In this document: positions 5,329 through 5,591 of the stretch, piece by piece
How positions within the stretch are numbered: position 1 is the stretch's first letter
Layout of the letters: the number at the start of each line of letters is the position of its first letter
Source of the DNA: Parachlamydiaceae bacterium
Lineage (GTDB): Bacteria > Chlamydiota > Chlamydiia > Chlamydiales > Parachlamydiaceae
Assembly (NCBI GenBank): GCA_013414685.1
Contig: CP058704.1
Coordinates: 1,627,112 to 1,632,702 of the forward strand
Direction: 5' to 3'
DNA length: 5,591 nt
Translations under genes and position numbers: made by a program
The notes under the pieces: generated by a model
What the model saw: the letters and a program-made list of their open reading frames with translations, nothing else
Told to the model about the DNA's origin: nothing
The model's database searches: none

Positions 5329-5341
5329 CCCTCCTAAAGGG
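5329..5341 (-). promoter_or_regulatory. Shine-Dalgarno of the CopB-like gene, within a small hairpin
   Basis: AGGAGG at 5335-5330 is a strong SD and fixes the start at 5321. The surrounding CCCTTTAGGAGGG can fold with CCCT (5341-5338) paired to AGGG (5332-5329), partly covering the SD. Just upstream, 5344-5356 is a second inverted repeat, CTTCTG-T-CAGAAG. Confidence 0.5.
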
Positions 5342-5343
5342 AT

Positions 5344-5356
5344 CTTCTGACAGAAG
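5344..5356. repeat. Perfect 6-bp inverted repeat in the leader of the CopB-like gene
   Basis: The 13 bases CTTCTGACAGAAG form two six-base arms around one base. This could be a compact mRNA stem just before the SD hairpin or a dyad for a protein. No U-run follows, so it is not a terminator. Confidence 0.35.
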
Positions 5357-5417
5357 CCTTTAAACATAGAGTTATAAAATAAGAAATATCTGACAATTCA
5401 ATAAAACCACTAGTTTT

Positions 5418-5446
5418 AGTATAGCACAGTAATAATTAATTAACAA
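5418..5446 (-). promoter_or_regulatory. Sigma-70/sigma-66-type promoter for the second CopB-like gene
   Basis: On the minus strand TTGTTA (5446-5441), a spacer of exactly 17 bases, then TATACT (5423-5418) preceded by TGC as an extended -10. Transcription would begin near 5411, giving a leader of about 90 bases before the ATG at 5321. It starts only 11 bases after the stop of the upstream paralogue. Confidence 0.6.
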
Positions 5447-5457
5447 TATTAGGATAA

Positions 5458-5591
5458 TTATTTAAACTGAGTATTTGTTATTTCATTTAACGTTGCGCTT
5501 AATGAATTAAGAATTTGACCATGCAATGCAGATAAAGCTGCCAAGTCTTCGCTATAATTGGACATTCCATCCAATAAAGAATTTAGAATTT
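5458..5591 (-). CDS. C-terminus of a first CopB-like translocator, cut by the window edge
   Basis: The last 43 residues are present, starting ILNSLLDGMSNYSEDLAALS, followed by ALHGQILNSLSATLNEITNT and QFK, with stop TAA at 5460-5458. It aligns without gaps to the end of the CopB-like gene at 2844, starting with an exact ILNSLLDGMS and later ILN-L-S-TLNE. The two are therefore paralogues in tandem, transcribed in the same direction. The rest of the protein is outside the window. This part is predicted helical and matches the C-terminal end of SctE-type translocators only by way of the neighbouring paralogue. Confidence 0.75.
   Translation of the reverse strand, partial: ILNSLLDGMSNYSEDLAALSALHGQILNSLSATLNEITNTQFK

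Noticed and set aside
1..5591. CRISPR array, tRNA or rRNA gene, insertion sequence
   Set aside because: No regularly spaced identical repeats, no cloverleaf or rRNA-like conserved blocks, and no transposase-like frame or terminal inverted repeats were seen on either strand.

Overview
The window is AT-rich and coded almost entirely on the minus strand, so gene order is read from high to low coordinates. It looks like a type III secretion (T3S) translocator locus. Two neighbouring small TPR proteins have the layout of class II translocator chaperones (LcrH/SycD). Upstream of them is a long, badly broken gene whose parts match the IpaB/YopB/CopB (SctE) pore-forming translocator plan. CopB-type translocators beside SycD-type chaperones, in an AT-rich genome, suggest a member of the Chlamydiae, probably an amoeba- or arthropod-associated relative (Parachlamydia/Protochlamydia/Simkania-like). 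That placement is an inference from gene content and was not tested by search.

Layout in transcription order. 5591-5458: last 43 residues of a first CopB-like protein. 5457-5322: spacer with a good sigma-70-type promoter and a Shine-Dalgarno (SD) sequence that can fold into a hairpin. 5321-2844: a second CopB-like gene of about 830 codons, read in three frames, with about eight frame breaks. 2843-2703: spacer that repeats parts of the first one. 2702-1326: intact 458-residue Asn/Gln/Ser/Thr/Tyr-rich protein with no membrane segment, not recognised, probably a T3S substrate. 1299/1176-748: TPR chaperone A, whose 5' part is interrupted by an in-frame TGA. 730/717-130: TPR chaperone B. 105-1: start of another gene with a Gly/Pro/Ser-rich N-terminus.

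Likely joint working: the chaperones would hold translocators or other secreted proteins in the cytoplasm before secretion, and the CopB-like proteins would insert in the host membrane. The 458-residue protein sits where the second translocator (CopD/SctB) might be expected, but it lacks the hydrophobic segment of that family.

The frame breaks follow one pattern: most are repaired by adding one base to a 4-5 base homopolymer. The likeliest cause is systematic homopolymer undercalling in the assembly; real gene decay is the alternative. The reconstructed CopB-like protein also carries an unusual tandem duplication of a roughly 75-residue domain in its N-terminal half.
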